Shown here one piece after another: positions 46,616 to 57,160 of a DNA stretch of 64,000 bases. Below the pieces are notes generated by a model that saw only the letters and a list, made by a program, of their open reading frames with translations, was not told the origin of the DNA and did no database searches. Both the position numbers and the translations under genes were made by a program. The DNA is taken from the NCBI GenBank assembly GCA_015680905.1, contig CM027382.1, positions 13,365,501 to 13,429,500 on the forward strand, written 5' to 3'. Numbering within the stretch: position 1 is the first letter of the stretch; every line of letters starts with the position of its first letter. This stretch comes from Coptis chinensis (Eukaryota > Streptophyta > Magnoliopsida > Ranunculales > Ranunculaceae).

Positions 46616-48355
46616 AAAGACTCAACAAGAACACATAATAAAATATCCAAAAATAACATCAATGTCACTTAACAATAATATATCGGTCCACCACTTAACA
46701 ACAATCCCACAAAAACATATAGTTCAAACATATAAATAAACCAAAAAACAAGGTTGAATCAACGCCCAGCTTGTTCTAGCCTCCTAAACAACCATGAAGC
46801 CTTGATATCCTCTTTAAGGCCCAAGAAGACCTTAATAAGCCTATCATTGAAACAAGTCAGGCGATCTTAAGAAAAGCTCGGGATTCATATCGGGGAAGAG
46901 ATTGCAAAGCATCCTTCAACAAATCTATTTGGTCTACTTTTTTCTTCTCAAGGACGGTTTGAGGGCCTCGGCAATTTTCGCCAGTGTTAACACCTTAAAC
47001 GAAGGGGGTTCGGGTATATCCTCAAAGAATCGAGATTTCCTAGTCTTCTTAGCAGTAGGTGTAGTGTTTCTAGGAGCACTCTCAGTTTGAGAAGTATCAC
47101 CACCATGTCATCATTATATATGCACTTATAACTATAAGTAGAAATGCCACTAACCTACGCTGACGTTCGGTAATCATTCTACAATATCTCAAAAAGAAAA
47201 ATAAATAAATAAAGTATACAAATTCATGTACTCAATTAACGAAACATACAAATTGATACAAACATACATGCATGAACAATGTAGAGGAAATATTATAGGG
47301 GATGAATGCAGGTAACAATAATCTACTGAATCATAAAGGAGAACTAATGAGGTTTAGTATAATTAACCCATAATTAAATTGATACTTGATCTTTTGTGCG
47401 GCACTGGTAGCTTAGCGATCAAGCTTGCGAAAAGGGAAAAAATCTAAGGGAAAAAGAAAAAAGAAAAGTAGACTGGCAAGTTATAATCCTAAATGAACTA
47501 AACCAGGATGAGTGAGACCAGAAGAAAATATAAAAGCTCCACTAAGTGAATCTTATTCTCTTTTTATCTCCTTTTCTTTTGTTATCACCCCAACTCTTTC
47601 CCAACCTAGACAAAAGTGAAAGTCAAATACAAATTTATAGTTTGGGTGGAGATTGACCTCTGTCATTCTCACTGTTCGTGACTCTTTTGTCTTCCAAAAT
47701 CTTTACACTACTTCTACTGTTAGAGATACGGACAAGTTGCCTGCAAAATGGTCTGCTGGATCCATAACCCCCAACCTTGGGCATAACCTTTCAAGACTTG
47801 AGCAAAGGCCACCGGAAGCTTTTTGCTATATAAAAGGAAGCTCACCAAACGAAAAAATGACAAAATAACAAAGACAAAGACAAAGACATACCACGCATTA
47901 CCAAACCATACCCAAATTCAAAAATAAGCAAAGTAGCTAAAACCATATAATAAGAGAAGATTCAAAACAAAGGCTATGGTTCACGTGGTTCTACACGCAT
48001 AATATTTAAAAGGGCATTCCCTAAACTCCTACAAGAATTAGACCACCACAACTGATAAAAAAAATTGTACATACATTAGAATACAATCACATAAAGGAAA
48101 ACTAAGTAATAAGTATTTCAAGAGGAAATCAAGCAAAACTCCCAACTAGATGAGTTAATTGATGGTTTAAGAAGATCGTCGTGATCTTATCGTCCACCCT
48201 TCATGCTTTGCATTGAAACCATAGTATATTCTCAAGTAATAAAAGGTGAAGTAGCTTTGATGTGCATAGTGTTTTTCTAAGAATTATTTGGTTGGTGTAT
48301 GTGAAATGCTTTAGTTTTCCTGACCGATTTAAAACTACAGGTTTAAACCTCCAGT

Positions 48356-48627
48356 AAAGGCATTGTCTAAGGTATGCCTTTGATGGAAGTAGTCCAGACC
48401 TCGCACCAAATGAAGCACGCAGGCAGAAAAAACATGAAATATTGGCTCACATCAATATTGATTACCTTTCTCGTAAACAAATGGTGAGGATAGGCAATAC
48501 TTTAGGAATAACAAATACCAAGACTGATTTCGTAAGATGGATGACTACGATGCTTTGTCCATCAACCAATGAGAATGTTCGACTTGTTAGTTTCAACAAT
48601 GCAGCCATTCGTAATCATCTCCTCTAG
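48356..48627 (+). other. Unassigned 90-codon open stretch inside the PIF-like element
   Basis: The frame is open from about 48356 to a stop at 48625-48627 without an ATG until 48481. It encodes a charged, helix-prone sequence (RYAFDGSSPDLAPNEARRQ near the start, then DYLSRKQMVRIGNTLGI and DFVRWMTTMLCP). Its amino-acid composition looks like a real protein rather than a shadow frame, and it may be an exon of a captured gene or of the element. I do not recognise the family. A GTATG just inside the left end could be a splice site but this is not tested. Confidence 0.3.
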
Positions 48628-48954
48628 CATGAAACATAATGTCTAACTCATTAACCGCAGTTGGGTCACTTTTCCATTTAATGATAAGCAAAAATGAGGT
48701 TGAAAGGAGAACATACAATTTGCAAAAACTCATCCAATCTTTTTTCAATACATTATGTTGACTCAATTTAGAAAATATTATGTATATATGTAACAAGAGG
48801 TGGATTAAAAATTCTCACTCATCGATTGTCGAAGTAGACATTTTTTCCCTCGTAAAAAAAAGATATCATTGTATAAAGCAAGAGAAAACGTTTACTTGAA
48901 GCAGCAATGAAAAAAAAAGAAGGATAAATGCATGTGACAGTAAAAAACAAGAAC

Positions 48955-49125
48955 TTAATAGTGAAAAAAAAGATTGAGATAAGAGAGAAGAGAGATAAGA
49001 GATGAGAGCGAGAAGTATACCTCGAAGTTGATGAGGAAAGTGAGAGATTGAGAAGAGAGATCGAGTGGGAAAGTTGTTTCTATTTGCAATGAGAAAGAGA
49101 GAAGAGAGATCGAGAGGGAGAGTTG
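48955..49125. repeat. Purine-rich GAGA tract
   Basis: A low-complexity run built on GAGAAGAGAGAT and GAGAGATAAG, with a local duplication (AGAAGAGAGATCGAGWGGGA at about 49052 and 49092). No coding value. Confidence 0.75.
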
Positions 49126-49977
49126 TTTCTATTTTCTTATCATAGTGGGAAAATACCGGGTGACTAATTCAACTTTGGGGGGAGGTGTTTTCTATTTTCC
49201 CACTTCTAGTGGGATAATTTGATTTGCCGGCTAATTCCAAATAGTGTTTGCCAGGGCCTTAAATACACCCAAACACTGGCAAATGGTGCTTCTAGTGGGA
49301 AAATACAATTAGCCACCCCCATTTGCCAGTTAACAAACACACCCTTAAATGCTATCGGATTGCGATGCGCAAAAAGAAAGATCAATGACCTGATAACCGT
49401 TAGATTGTTAGATTATAGTAACCCAATTATAGACCTGGCAAAAAAAAACCAGAAAATTAGTCTAGAGGACTTAGTTATAAATATTTAGTAGTCCTAAGAC
49501 TCCTCTTAAATTTGTTTAGAATTTAATACCCCAATTTGACCAGAATATGGAACTAACCACCTGTTATCCAACTTTACCAAGAATAGACGAAAATATCCTC
49601 ACTTGGAAACAAACATAACCGACTATCTACCGAGTAATATAGTGGGATACAAAATAAAAAATTAAATTTCACACAAAAAATTCACTTATAACTACCTGCC
49701 TTCACATTTAAAAATGCATATAATGAAAAAAGAGGGCATCTAGGGTGCATCGAGTGTATGAGAGTTGCAGGAATGAGAGCCCTTGACAATACTTCTTTCT
49801 TTGCAATACACCAAGATTCTTGTGCCTATATGAGTGGCCCATATATGCTATCTGAAAGGGATGAGACTAGCTTTTCGGTAATGAAAAAACTAAAAATATT
49901 ATGTCTCCAATATTTTGTGGAGGCATTTGACACTAGTCGTTAAGTCTAAACTCCAAACCACTAGACATTAAACCCAA

Positions 49978-50105
49978 AATCTTTATAAACTAGACCCTAA
50001 GCCTAAACCCTAAACCTTAAGACACTAAACCCTAACCCCTATAAACTAGACCCTAAGCCTAAACCCTAAACCTTAAGACACTAAACCCTAATCCCTATAT
50101 TCTAA
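49978..50105. repeat. Interstitial telomere-like repeat
   Basis: Two copies of a roughly 54-bp unit that contains AAACCCTAAACC and other degenerate copies of the plant telomere heptamer (CCCTAAA). The order is not a perfect telomeric array, so it is a short interstitial telomere-like sequence within the Mutator-like element. Confidence 0.75.
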
Positions 50106-50189
50106 ATTTATAAACAATAAACTCTAAACCAACCCGTTTCATTTAATAGTAGTTAATCAAACCCACAAAATAAATAATCAAATGCATTT

Positions 50190-50365
50190 TGTATCAGTAT
50201 TTTAAAATGGTGTGTATGCATTTTAAAATATATAGGTTTATAACGTGGTGCATCTGCATTTTAAAATATATAAGTTTATAACATTGGTGCATCTGCATTT
50301 TAAAATATATAAGTTTATAACATGGTGCATCTGCATTTTAAAATGTATAAGTTTATAACGCCCAC
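50190..50365. repeat. Tandem array of about 46-bp units
   Basis: Four units containing GCATTTTAAAATATATAAG and TTTATAACATGGTGCATCT. The GCATTTTAAAATGC-like core is palindromic. It is AT-rich and non-coding. Confidence 0.85.
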
Positions 50366-50757
50366 ATTCGGATGAAAAGGGGTAGTAGTGTCAAATTTAA
50401 CTTTTGGAGCAATGCTTTTTTGTTAAATTCTATTCAAACCCAAAATCTACTCTTTTTTGTTCTAGTAGTTATCTTATCTAAAAGTAGTTATCTTATTCAA
50501 TCTTTATTCTGGTAGTTATCTTATCTACAAGTAGTTATTTTGGAAGGGTGAAAAAGAGAATAATTTATATTAAAAAATAACAGGTGGCACCTAGTCTCGA
50601 GTCAAAAGCTTAGATTCTAAAGATTTTCTATAAAAAAACACTTATGGCTTAATAAAAACAATGTAGGGGTATTACCGTTAGATTTTAGAGTTGTTTTTTT
50701 TTTTTTTAAATGAGACTCTCTAGCCCATTTTAGAAAAAAAAAACACTACTACTTGAG

Positions 50758-50805
50758 AGCACATGATTGGCATGCTTAGGGGACATGATTGGCATGCTTA
50801 GGGGG
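50758..50805. repeat. Short direct duplication in the Mutator-like right end
   Basis: A unit of about 21-22 bp containing ATGATTGGCATGCTTAGGG is present twice in succession, directly inside the right terminal repeat. Confidence 0.8.
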
Positions 50806-51309
50806 TATTATGGCCATTTCGAAAAAGCAAGCAGCATGAATACAGTCAACTGAGTTGACCGACTGTCAAGTTGCAGAAATAGGACTAAAACCTAATATTT
50901 CAATATTTATAGACCAAAGTCTAATTACCATACTAATAGTAGGACCAATGTGTAAAAAACCCTTGATATTTTGTTTAGTAAATTATTCAAAGGGTTTTTT
51001 TGGATTGCATAATGACATTATATTCAAAAATGGTTTCCCTCATTAATGATGATGTAAACTATTTTTAAGTTTTAACCAGGGAAGAAAGGCGTTAGAGCCA
51101 TGCACAAGTGTAGATGCATATAGTATGATACTAGTCTACGAACTAGCACCATATGAGCTTGTTCAATTGGTGAGCTTTTCTCAGTTTGTGTTTTAATTCA
51201 CTTCATTTGGTAAGGGTTAGTTTCTCGTTTCCAAGTTCAATTCATATTTGTTTTTTTTTAAAATTCTCTATATATCTCAATTACTCGGGTATGTCTCTCA
51301 AAAAATGAC

Positions 51310-52920
51310 AGCCAATTTGTAATTATGATTCTAATAATAAAGAAATGGGGAATGATAATAATAAGGTGGACGAGAATTGTAAGAATGGCAGTGGAAATAA
51401 TTCGAAAGAGAATAGTAGTATCACTGATGGTGGAGATCATAAGGGGAATAAAAAAGGGGCTCCTACTAAGAATATAATGGCTGAAAGATGTCGTAGGAAG
51501 AAGCTTAGTGATAGACTTTACATGCTGAGGTCTGTTGTGCCCAAGATCAGCAAGGTGAATTTCTCTAGGATTCTTACTTTTATAGTCATTAATTTTTAAT
51601 TAGTATCACTATTGTTTTTCTGAATGGTATGTAATTTGTATTCCATATTTAAGTTTGATGCTCAAAACAATGTTCAGTTTTTAAAACTGGTGTATTTGAC
51701 CTTGTACCAAATGGTTTATTAGCATATATGTTTACAAGCATATACCTTCATCATTTTACCAAAGATTGCTTAGTCAAGCCTATATAAGAAGGAGAAATAG
51801 ATATCAAGGAATACCGAGTATAGTTAAGAACTCAATAACTCAAGTGAGTTATTCAAAGTTGTATCTTGACTCGGTTACTATTCGACTTGAATATGATAAA
51901 GGCCGTCATATTTTTTGTATATCGTCTCTGTAAAGTGCGAACCACATACTTTCAAAGTTTGTTTGCGTCCATTACTGATTTGATAGGCAGTATTTTACAC
52001 ATGGAAATATGAGTTGTTGCTGAGCACAAGCCACTATTTTGGTTGCTTTGCATCACCAATTTTTTTTGTTTTTACTTTTAGACAATATGATTATGACTGG
52101 TTTTAATGATTTTGCATTTCGAACAGATAGATAGAGCTTTTATACTTGGGGATGTGATTGAGTAGTTGAAAGAGCTTCTGCAGAGGATTAATGACCTTCA
52201 CAATGAACTAGAATCTACACCTCCCGGATCTTCATTTCCTCCTAGCTAGTTCAAGTTTCCACCCCTTGACACCAACTCCACCTACTTTACCCTGCCGTGT
52301 CAAGGAGGAACTTTGCTCGAGTTCATTCCTGAGCCCGAATAATCAACCTGCAAGGTAATAATCCTGATCATGTAGTGGAATTGCTCAGTTCCCTTTTTAG
52401 TTGAAGTCTTGGTTCTCAATTTAAGCAAGTGGAAATGACAAATTGGTGAATGCTTGCATTCGTTAGATGCATTGATCCATCTTATTCCATTTTACGTCTG
52501 TCTTTGGATGATTAAGATAATTTAGTTGAGTCTAAAACTCATAACTAGGATCCGTTAATATTAATCCTCATTCCCGTGTGAAGTGAACTTTCTGTTTTAT
52601 GTAGTTATTTATTTTCTTATTCATTTATGAGAAATTCCATTGCTCTAAAATCATTAATATTACACCATAAGTACAATTTGTTAGGTTTCCCTCTTTATTT
52701 GTTTCAGTTGATTTTCTTATGTTTTTTCTGCCAATAAAATTTTATATTTGCATCACTTGCTGAAACCTCATTGATCACTCATTATTAATCGATTATATGA
52801 CATAAATTAAATCTTAGTCATAAATATTTTCTTTATTTGCACTTTTCAGGTGGAAGTTAGGTAGAGAAGGGAGGGCTGTCAACATCCACATGTTTTGCTC
52901 CCGGAGTACAAAATTAAAAA
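51310..52920 (+). pseudogene. ICE1/SCREAM-like bHLH gene fragment captured by the CACTA
   Basis: Exon 1 (to 51555) encodes a linker with NYDS and SKENSS, then [20 protein letters not shown] and RSVVPKISK, the basic region and helix 1 of ICE1-type bHLH factors (the family form is [20 protein letters not shown]); one basic Arg is Cys. A GT donor follows at 51556. Exon 2 (52127-52354, after a CAG acceptor) encodes DRAFILGDVIE, a stop (52163-52165), [20 protein letters not shown], a second stop (52247-52249), then, after a frame change, CRVKEEL and SPNNQPA. Exon 3 (from 52850) encodes EGRAVNIHMFC after another frame change. The ACT-like end is missing. Retained introns indicate capture of genomic DNA. 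ICE1 regulates cold response and stomatal fate; this copy cannot. Confidence 0.9.
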
Positions 52921-52930
52921 CTAAAATGCG

Positions 52931-54520
52931 CTGCTCTGCTTACGCCCCACTAGCCCACTACTATGTAGTTATTCTAGTTTAATTTAATTAGATGTTTAGC
53001 TTCTATTGTATTTTATTTGTTTTTATACTTGTAATCATTTTAATTTGTTTTACCTTTTGTTGTATTCATCTTAGGGCACATATATTGTTTCTAGCATTAA
53101 TATGACTTAGGAATTAAGTCCTACTTATAACTTATAAAAGAAATCTGTGTGAAATGGTGCAGGACTCTGTGAAGGTTTTCAATAAGATAATGTCAAGTTG
53201 GTTGAGGAACAATACCTTGATCACTTCCTGGAGGTGAGCTTGTTTGTTCTTCCACTCATTTGATTTTGAGTAGTATCCAGGCATGTGAACATGATGCTTT
53301 TATAAACATGAAATTTTACAAAGTTTTAGTTATTCTAGGATTGCAAATTTTAGTGTGCATATTATGAGAAAAAAAGAAATAAAACTACACCATTGTTTTG
53401 ATGAACTAGACATTTGGTTTTTCTTCATGTGTTATGTGGGAAATTGTTAGGATCATTTTTAATAGCCTTGACACAAGTAGGTTAAGATTTTTTATTTTTT
53501 ATTTTTTTTGGAAAAGTAAGTGTAAGTCGTGTTCACTTTGTTTTGTTCTTGTTATGTGTGTGTGTCTATGTGTTGTTAGACACTTACACCAATCGTGGTT
53601 ACATTTGCATCAATGGTGGTTACATTTGCAAGTGCCAGATGAAGTATATGCAATTGGTATGGCCAAATTAATTGGATTAGATAGTATCAATTTTTTCTCT
53701 ATGATTGTAAAATATGATTCGAAGGAGTGTGTCGCATCAGTGATTTCTTAATTCCCGATGTGGTGGTTCTTAAGCAATTTTTTGTATTAGGTAGTAGCTC
53801 ATTAGACATCTAAGGATATTAGCAATCATTTGGTTTTGGTCATTGTCCTAGTAATACATAGTGTGGGTATTACATACCGAAGTTTATGAGGGAAATAATT
53901 AATGGAAGCTTTATTTGATTTTTTTTTTGAAAATAAGGTCTAAGTTGTCATATCATACACTTTAGCATTCTATTTTTTTTTTATGGTAATCTTCTTTATT
54001 AAGTTATTACCTCTTGATCATTGATCGTGCAGATGACAAACTTAATAAACAAAATACCTACACACAAGATGAACTTGATGTTGTTTGACTTGAAATACTG
54101 AAGTTTATCTAGCATGGTGTCTAGGTTCGAGCTGGCTATGGTGTCTTCGCTAGCTAGGTTTGAAGTTAAGGTTTGGGGATTGATCTTAGCATTTGCATAT
54201 TGGTGTTGCCAAAGTCTTTGAGGTGGAACAAATATATTACTCTTTTGATATTTTGGAAGGAACAAGTTGGTCATTATTTTGATTTTATAGATGGAACAAG
54301 TAGAATTGGATGGTTATTTCTTTATTGATGCGAAAAAGTTATCAAATTCTTTTAGCAATACATTGTCGTGTGTTGGATTTCTATTTTTTTTATTAATTTT
54401 TTTTAGTCTATTGCACGATAAGTAATGTGCTTTTTTAAATCAGTGTGGATATGGTGAAATGGGCAGGTTGTCAATAATTTTGCAGGTTGAATATGATGAA
54501 ATTACTTAAATCAAGGGATT
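52931..54520. other. Right interior of the CACTA, nothing assigned
   Basis: About 1.6 kb with frames of up to 105 codons on the plus strand (53434-53751) and 91 on the minus strand (53999-54274). I cannot link any of them to a CACTA transposase or a host gene. A possible exon-like piece lies at 53163-53231 (between AG and GTGAGC) but its translation is not recognised. Confidence 0.3.
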
Positions 54521-54524
54521 TTTT

Positions 54525-54849
54525 TTTAAAAAAAGTATAAACCACGGTTTTGTAAGAACTATGGTTAAAGAATATTATATAAACCACAGTGTTAATCACA
54601 CCGTGGTAATTATTGTCACTATTTCCCACGGTTCACATTGAATAGAGTAGATTTTTCAGACTATTAACCACGTTTTGGAAATCCTAATACCACGGTTTTA
54701 TGCAAAATAGTAGTATATAAGAGGTACTTTTTCCTACGATTTTGTTAGAAGTATTTGTCACGGTGGTTGTTACCATGGTTTGAAAACAGTGGCTAAAGGC
54801 TTTTTACCACTGTAAATAACATTGGTATATGAGCTTTTTTGTAGTAGTG
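54525..54849. repeat. Right subterminal region of the CACTA
   Basis: Degenerate copies of ACCACGGTTTT, CCGTGG and CCCACGG in both orientations approach the terminal GTAGTG. The left counterpart is 44454-44760. Confidence 0.75.
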
Positions 54850-54851
54850 TC

Positions 54852-54936
54852 AAAAGAATTGATGACAACTTCCAACTGGGATTAGATTCAGTCTATGTTG
54901 TTACAGCAAACTTTGGGTTTGGTTCTGGATCTATCA
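54852..54936 (-). pseudogene. N-terminal gag of copia-2
   Basis: The minus strand from an ATG near 54934 reads MIDPEPNPKFAVTT, a stop, then ESNPSWKLSSILL. It joins across the CACTA to NGTNY-IW at 44450, the usual LNGTNY-W start of copia gag. The joint falls exactly at the TCA duplication. Confidence 0.8.
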
Positions 54937-54985
54937 TAGTTTTTTGTTTAAGTAAGTTGAGATTGATTGAGAGAAGAGATTAAGT

Positions 54986-55002
54986 GCTCTGCTTTGATAC
55001 CA
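54986..55002 (-). promoter_or_regulatory. tRNA-iMet primer-binding site of copia-2
   Basis: The minus strand reads TGGTATCAAAGCAGAGC directly at the LTR border (55003). This is a common copia primer-binding site. Confidence 0.85.
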
Positions 55003-55440
55003 TGTAGAAAACAACAACCAATTAAAGAGACAAAACTCAAGATTTATAGTGGTTCGGTGCCATTGCTGCAACCTACGTCCATTGGAGAAGAAAGAGGTTT
55101 ATTGCTTGATAATAATTAGGGTTATATTTTTATAGGCACACACTCGTCTGTAGTAGTTTCTAAAGATGTGGAGTCTGCACTTATAGAAACAAAACTATCG
55201 AACTTGTTGTGAATTGACTTATAGGTGCACACCCATTCATCATTTACAACTGATATGCGCACGCCTGTCTTTTTCTTCTCCCATAGTATTGGCAACATGG
55301 AAGCTGGTATTGGCTACCACCATTCTAATAACCATAAGAAACAACTGCCCAGCATATCAGGACCAAAATAGATATCAGAATGGCATGCTTGAGAAGAAAA
55401 CTCTTAAGACTCTGCATCAGCATTCTCTTGCACTTTGACC
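55003..55440 (-). repeat. 5' LTR of copia-2 (right end approximate)
   Basis: It begins on the plus strand with TGTAGAAAAC. On the minus strand it carries a promoter-like CCACTATAAATCTTG after the copia-typical phrase GGCACCGAA (complement near 55040-55060). The matching 3' LTR is not in the window, so the outer (right) boundary cannot be fixed and the given end is a guess. Confidence 0.6.
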
Positions 55441-55784
55441 GAGCTAGCAAAGCAATGACCAGCATATATATGTATTCGCAATGGGTTTGCTACTTTTCAA
55501 GGTCGGTCAAGAATTGAGCTAATGGGATCGGCTACTCTTTCCCAATCACACACTTGTTTTCCATCGATACCGCTATGGCAATATCTCTTATCGAAAGTGC
55601 ACCATTTAATCCCTGCTAGCTATTCCTTCAGTTTTATTGCCCATCCACATTTACCGCCTATCCATATTATTGCAAGGAGAGCAATCATTATTCATGAAGG
55701 CATTGACAAGAACATTTTTGAGGCTCTCCATTGCTAAAACGTAAATATCACCTGATAGAAATTTTCATATGTGTACATAAGGAG
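55441..55784. other. Unassigned spacer
   Basis: Sequence between the copia-2 LTR and a second copia-type LTR. A 71-codon plus frame (55522-55737) is present without a recognised domain. It may still belong to the copia-2 LTR or to host DNA. Confidence 0.3.
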
Positions 55785-56478
55785 TGTTGGAGTTATCCCT
55801 CACATGAGGAAGAAGGAGAAAAAGAAGTATTGTTCGTGTGAAGAAGTATGAGTGTGCACGCGCTCAGATTGGTCGTGACCAAAGCACACCCACGCCCTTG
55901 TCGTAAAAAAGAAGATAGTTTTATTTCAGCCTCTCATGAAACAAAGTTACTAGACATTTAGTTTTGAGGAAACTAAGAGAGCGCCTACACGCTCGATTTT
56001 GCCTTATTGAGAGCGCACCCACACTCATGCCTAAACTTGTCAGTTTCTATTTCTACAGTAACCGCGAAATTGCAAGTTTAGTATAAAAATAGAAGTTAGG
56101 TTTTGGAAAACCAAGTCTTAAATAGAAACCCAATTTTGAGAGTAATCAAAATTGAGAGAAAACCCTTGCAAAAAGAAAAACTTGTAAGGAGAGAGGAGTG
56201 ATCTAATAAGGTGGAGAGACTTGAGAGGAGTGATTGTAATCTTCCTTCCCATACTTATAAAAGGATTAGCTCTTGTAGAAGTAGGCATCATTGGCTGAAC
56301 CACGTTACATCTTTGTGTTGTGGTATGCTTTATTTTCTTTATATTATTATTACTTGTTTGTGATAGTTGTTGATTGCTTAGAAGGTTGTAGTGAAAGTTT
56401 AGATTTTTGTTTGGAGTAGTAGTTTGTCCAATTACAAGTTATCTTAGTGGGGATCGATTGGTATCGTTGTCCCCAACA
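55785..56478 (+). repeat. Copia-type LTR on the plus strand
   Basis: It begins TGTTGGAG and ends CCCCAACA, a typical copia LTR pair of ends. It contains CTTATAAAAGGATTAGC (promoter-like, about 56256) and GGCTGAACCACGTTACATC, a phrase common in copia R/U5 regions. AG follows, which would start a TGGTATCAGAG primer site, but the next base begins the Tat LTR. It is therefore either a solo LTR or a copia whose interior lies beyond the window. No matching 5-bp duplication was found. Confidence 0.6.
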
Positions 56479-56480
56479 AG

Positions 56481-57160
56481 TGTGTAGGGGAGTTTCGAGT
56501 ATCCCCTTATCTTCCTCTGTGCCTTGTGATCTAGAAGCTTTTACTGGGTAGAGAAGAGAAGAGATGATTGTGAGTTCAGGGTTGAACCGCCTAGCAGTTG
56601 CCTACGTATCTTCTTGTTTATTTAGAAAAATCAAACCCTATTTTGGGTACTTCCTAAGAGCGAATACCTCTGGTTTATATAAGAAGAGCTTTGAGAGTCC
56701 TAGGGTTAGGACTGTCCTCACCGCTTGTGAGTTCCCTTCCATCTTTGGACTATGCCTTCCTATTTGGATTCCTCTTCTTATGGAAGTCTGAATGTAGACT
56801 ATATCTTATGAAAGGTAAGTTTCCTTGTTGATCATAATGTCCCATCGTGTATGGGAAATTATATCTAAAAGATAACTCCTAAGATATGTCATCATGATTC
56901 CTTCCTTATCATCAGAGATCACCATCTTCAGTTTCCTTATGTTCAAGACCTGTTTATATTAGTTCCTAACGACTTGGAGAGATATCATACTTAGAGACGG
57001 TCAACCATGTGCCTAGCACATGTACGTCCACTAAACACTCGTGCTAATCACGAGATAACTTATTCACAAAACTGATCCGAAGGTCCTTGTCTCATTCTGG
57101 ACATCTATAGTCTTAGGTTATTTCCTATACACGTGTCATATGTTCAATGATGGAAAATCC
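56481..57160 (-). repeat. 3' LTR of the Tat-lineage gypsy element (right end approximate)
   Basis: On the minus strand this region follows a polypurine-like CATCTGTAAGGGGGATTTTC (complement of about 57150-57175). It contains a TATA box (CTTATATAAACC, complement of about 56676-56688) and ends CTCCCCTACACA at 56481. The second LTR is outside the window, so the ends are inferred only from motifs. Confidence 0.6.

Larger units (their letters stand above)
46143..49344. mobile_element. PIF/Harbinger-like element nested in the Mutator-like element
   Basis: The left end GGTGTGTTTGTTAACTGGCA (from 46145) is the reverse complement of the right end TGCCAGTTAACAAACACACC (to about 49343). TTA flanks both sides (46140-46142 and 49345-49347). 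A GGGTGTGTTTG terminus with a TTA duplication fits PIF/Harbinger. Repeats of AGTGGGAAAAT lie inside both ends (46170-46290 and 49140-49310). A minus-strand decayed reading at about 46740-47100 (KKTRKSRFFEDIPEP, then LLGLKEDIKASWLFRRL) could be a remnant of a coding region, but I cannot assign it. Superfamily assignment rests on the ends. Confidence 0.6.
45057..50962. mobile_element. Mutator-like element nested in the CACTA
   Basis: Long terminal inverted repeats of about 110-165 bp: the left end (45057-45200) and the reverse complement of the right end (50800-50962) share ACATTG-TCCTACTATTAGT, AGACTTTGGTCTA, GAAATATTAGGTTTTAGTCC and ACTCAGTTGA-TG, then diverge but keep ATGGCCA. The right end terminates GGGTTTTTTACAC on the minus strand; the left end seems to have lost the first GGG. 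A 9-bp repeat, TTGATATTT (45048-45056 and 50963-50971), flanks it, the length expected for Mutator-like insertions. No transposase ORF was seen. It contains the PIF-like element and AT-rich repeats. Confidence 0.8.
44454..54849. mobile_element. CACTA (En/Spm-type) transposon with captured DNA
   Basis: The 10.4-kb element begins CACTACTATATAAAAGC and ends GCTTTTTTGTAGTAGTG, matching terminal inverted repeats with the CACTA end. TCA flanks both sides (44451-44453 and 54850-54852), the 3-bp duplication of this superfamily. Subterminal regions (44454-45047 and 54525-54849) repeat motifs such as CCGTGG, CCCAC and AACCACGG in both orientations, as expected for transposase-binding arrays. No TnpD/TNP2 transposase domain is recognisable. 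The interior holds a bHLH gene fragment (51310-52920) and a Mutator-like element (45057-50962). It split the gag of copia-2. It is probably non-autonomous. Confidence 0.88.

Noticed and set aside
46453-46668. A minus-strand ORF rich in Cys and Val.
   Set aside because: It is a translation of the CAC/CACACTA low-complexity tract.
49758-49943. A 61-codon ORF starting MRVAGMRALDN, reminiscent of the MRALDN segment near the C-terminus of ICE1 proteins.
   Set aside because: Similarity stops after six residues, it lies upstream of and outside the bHLH fragment in another transposon, and is best taken as chance.
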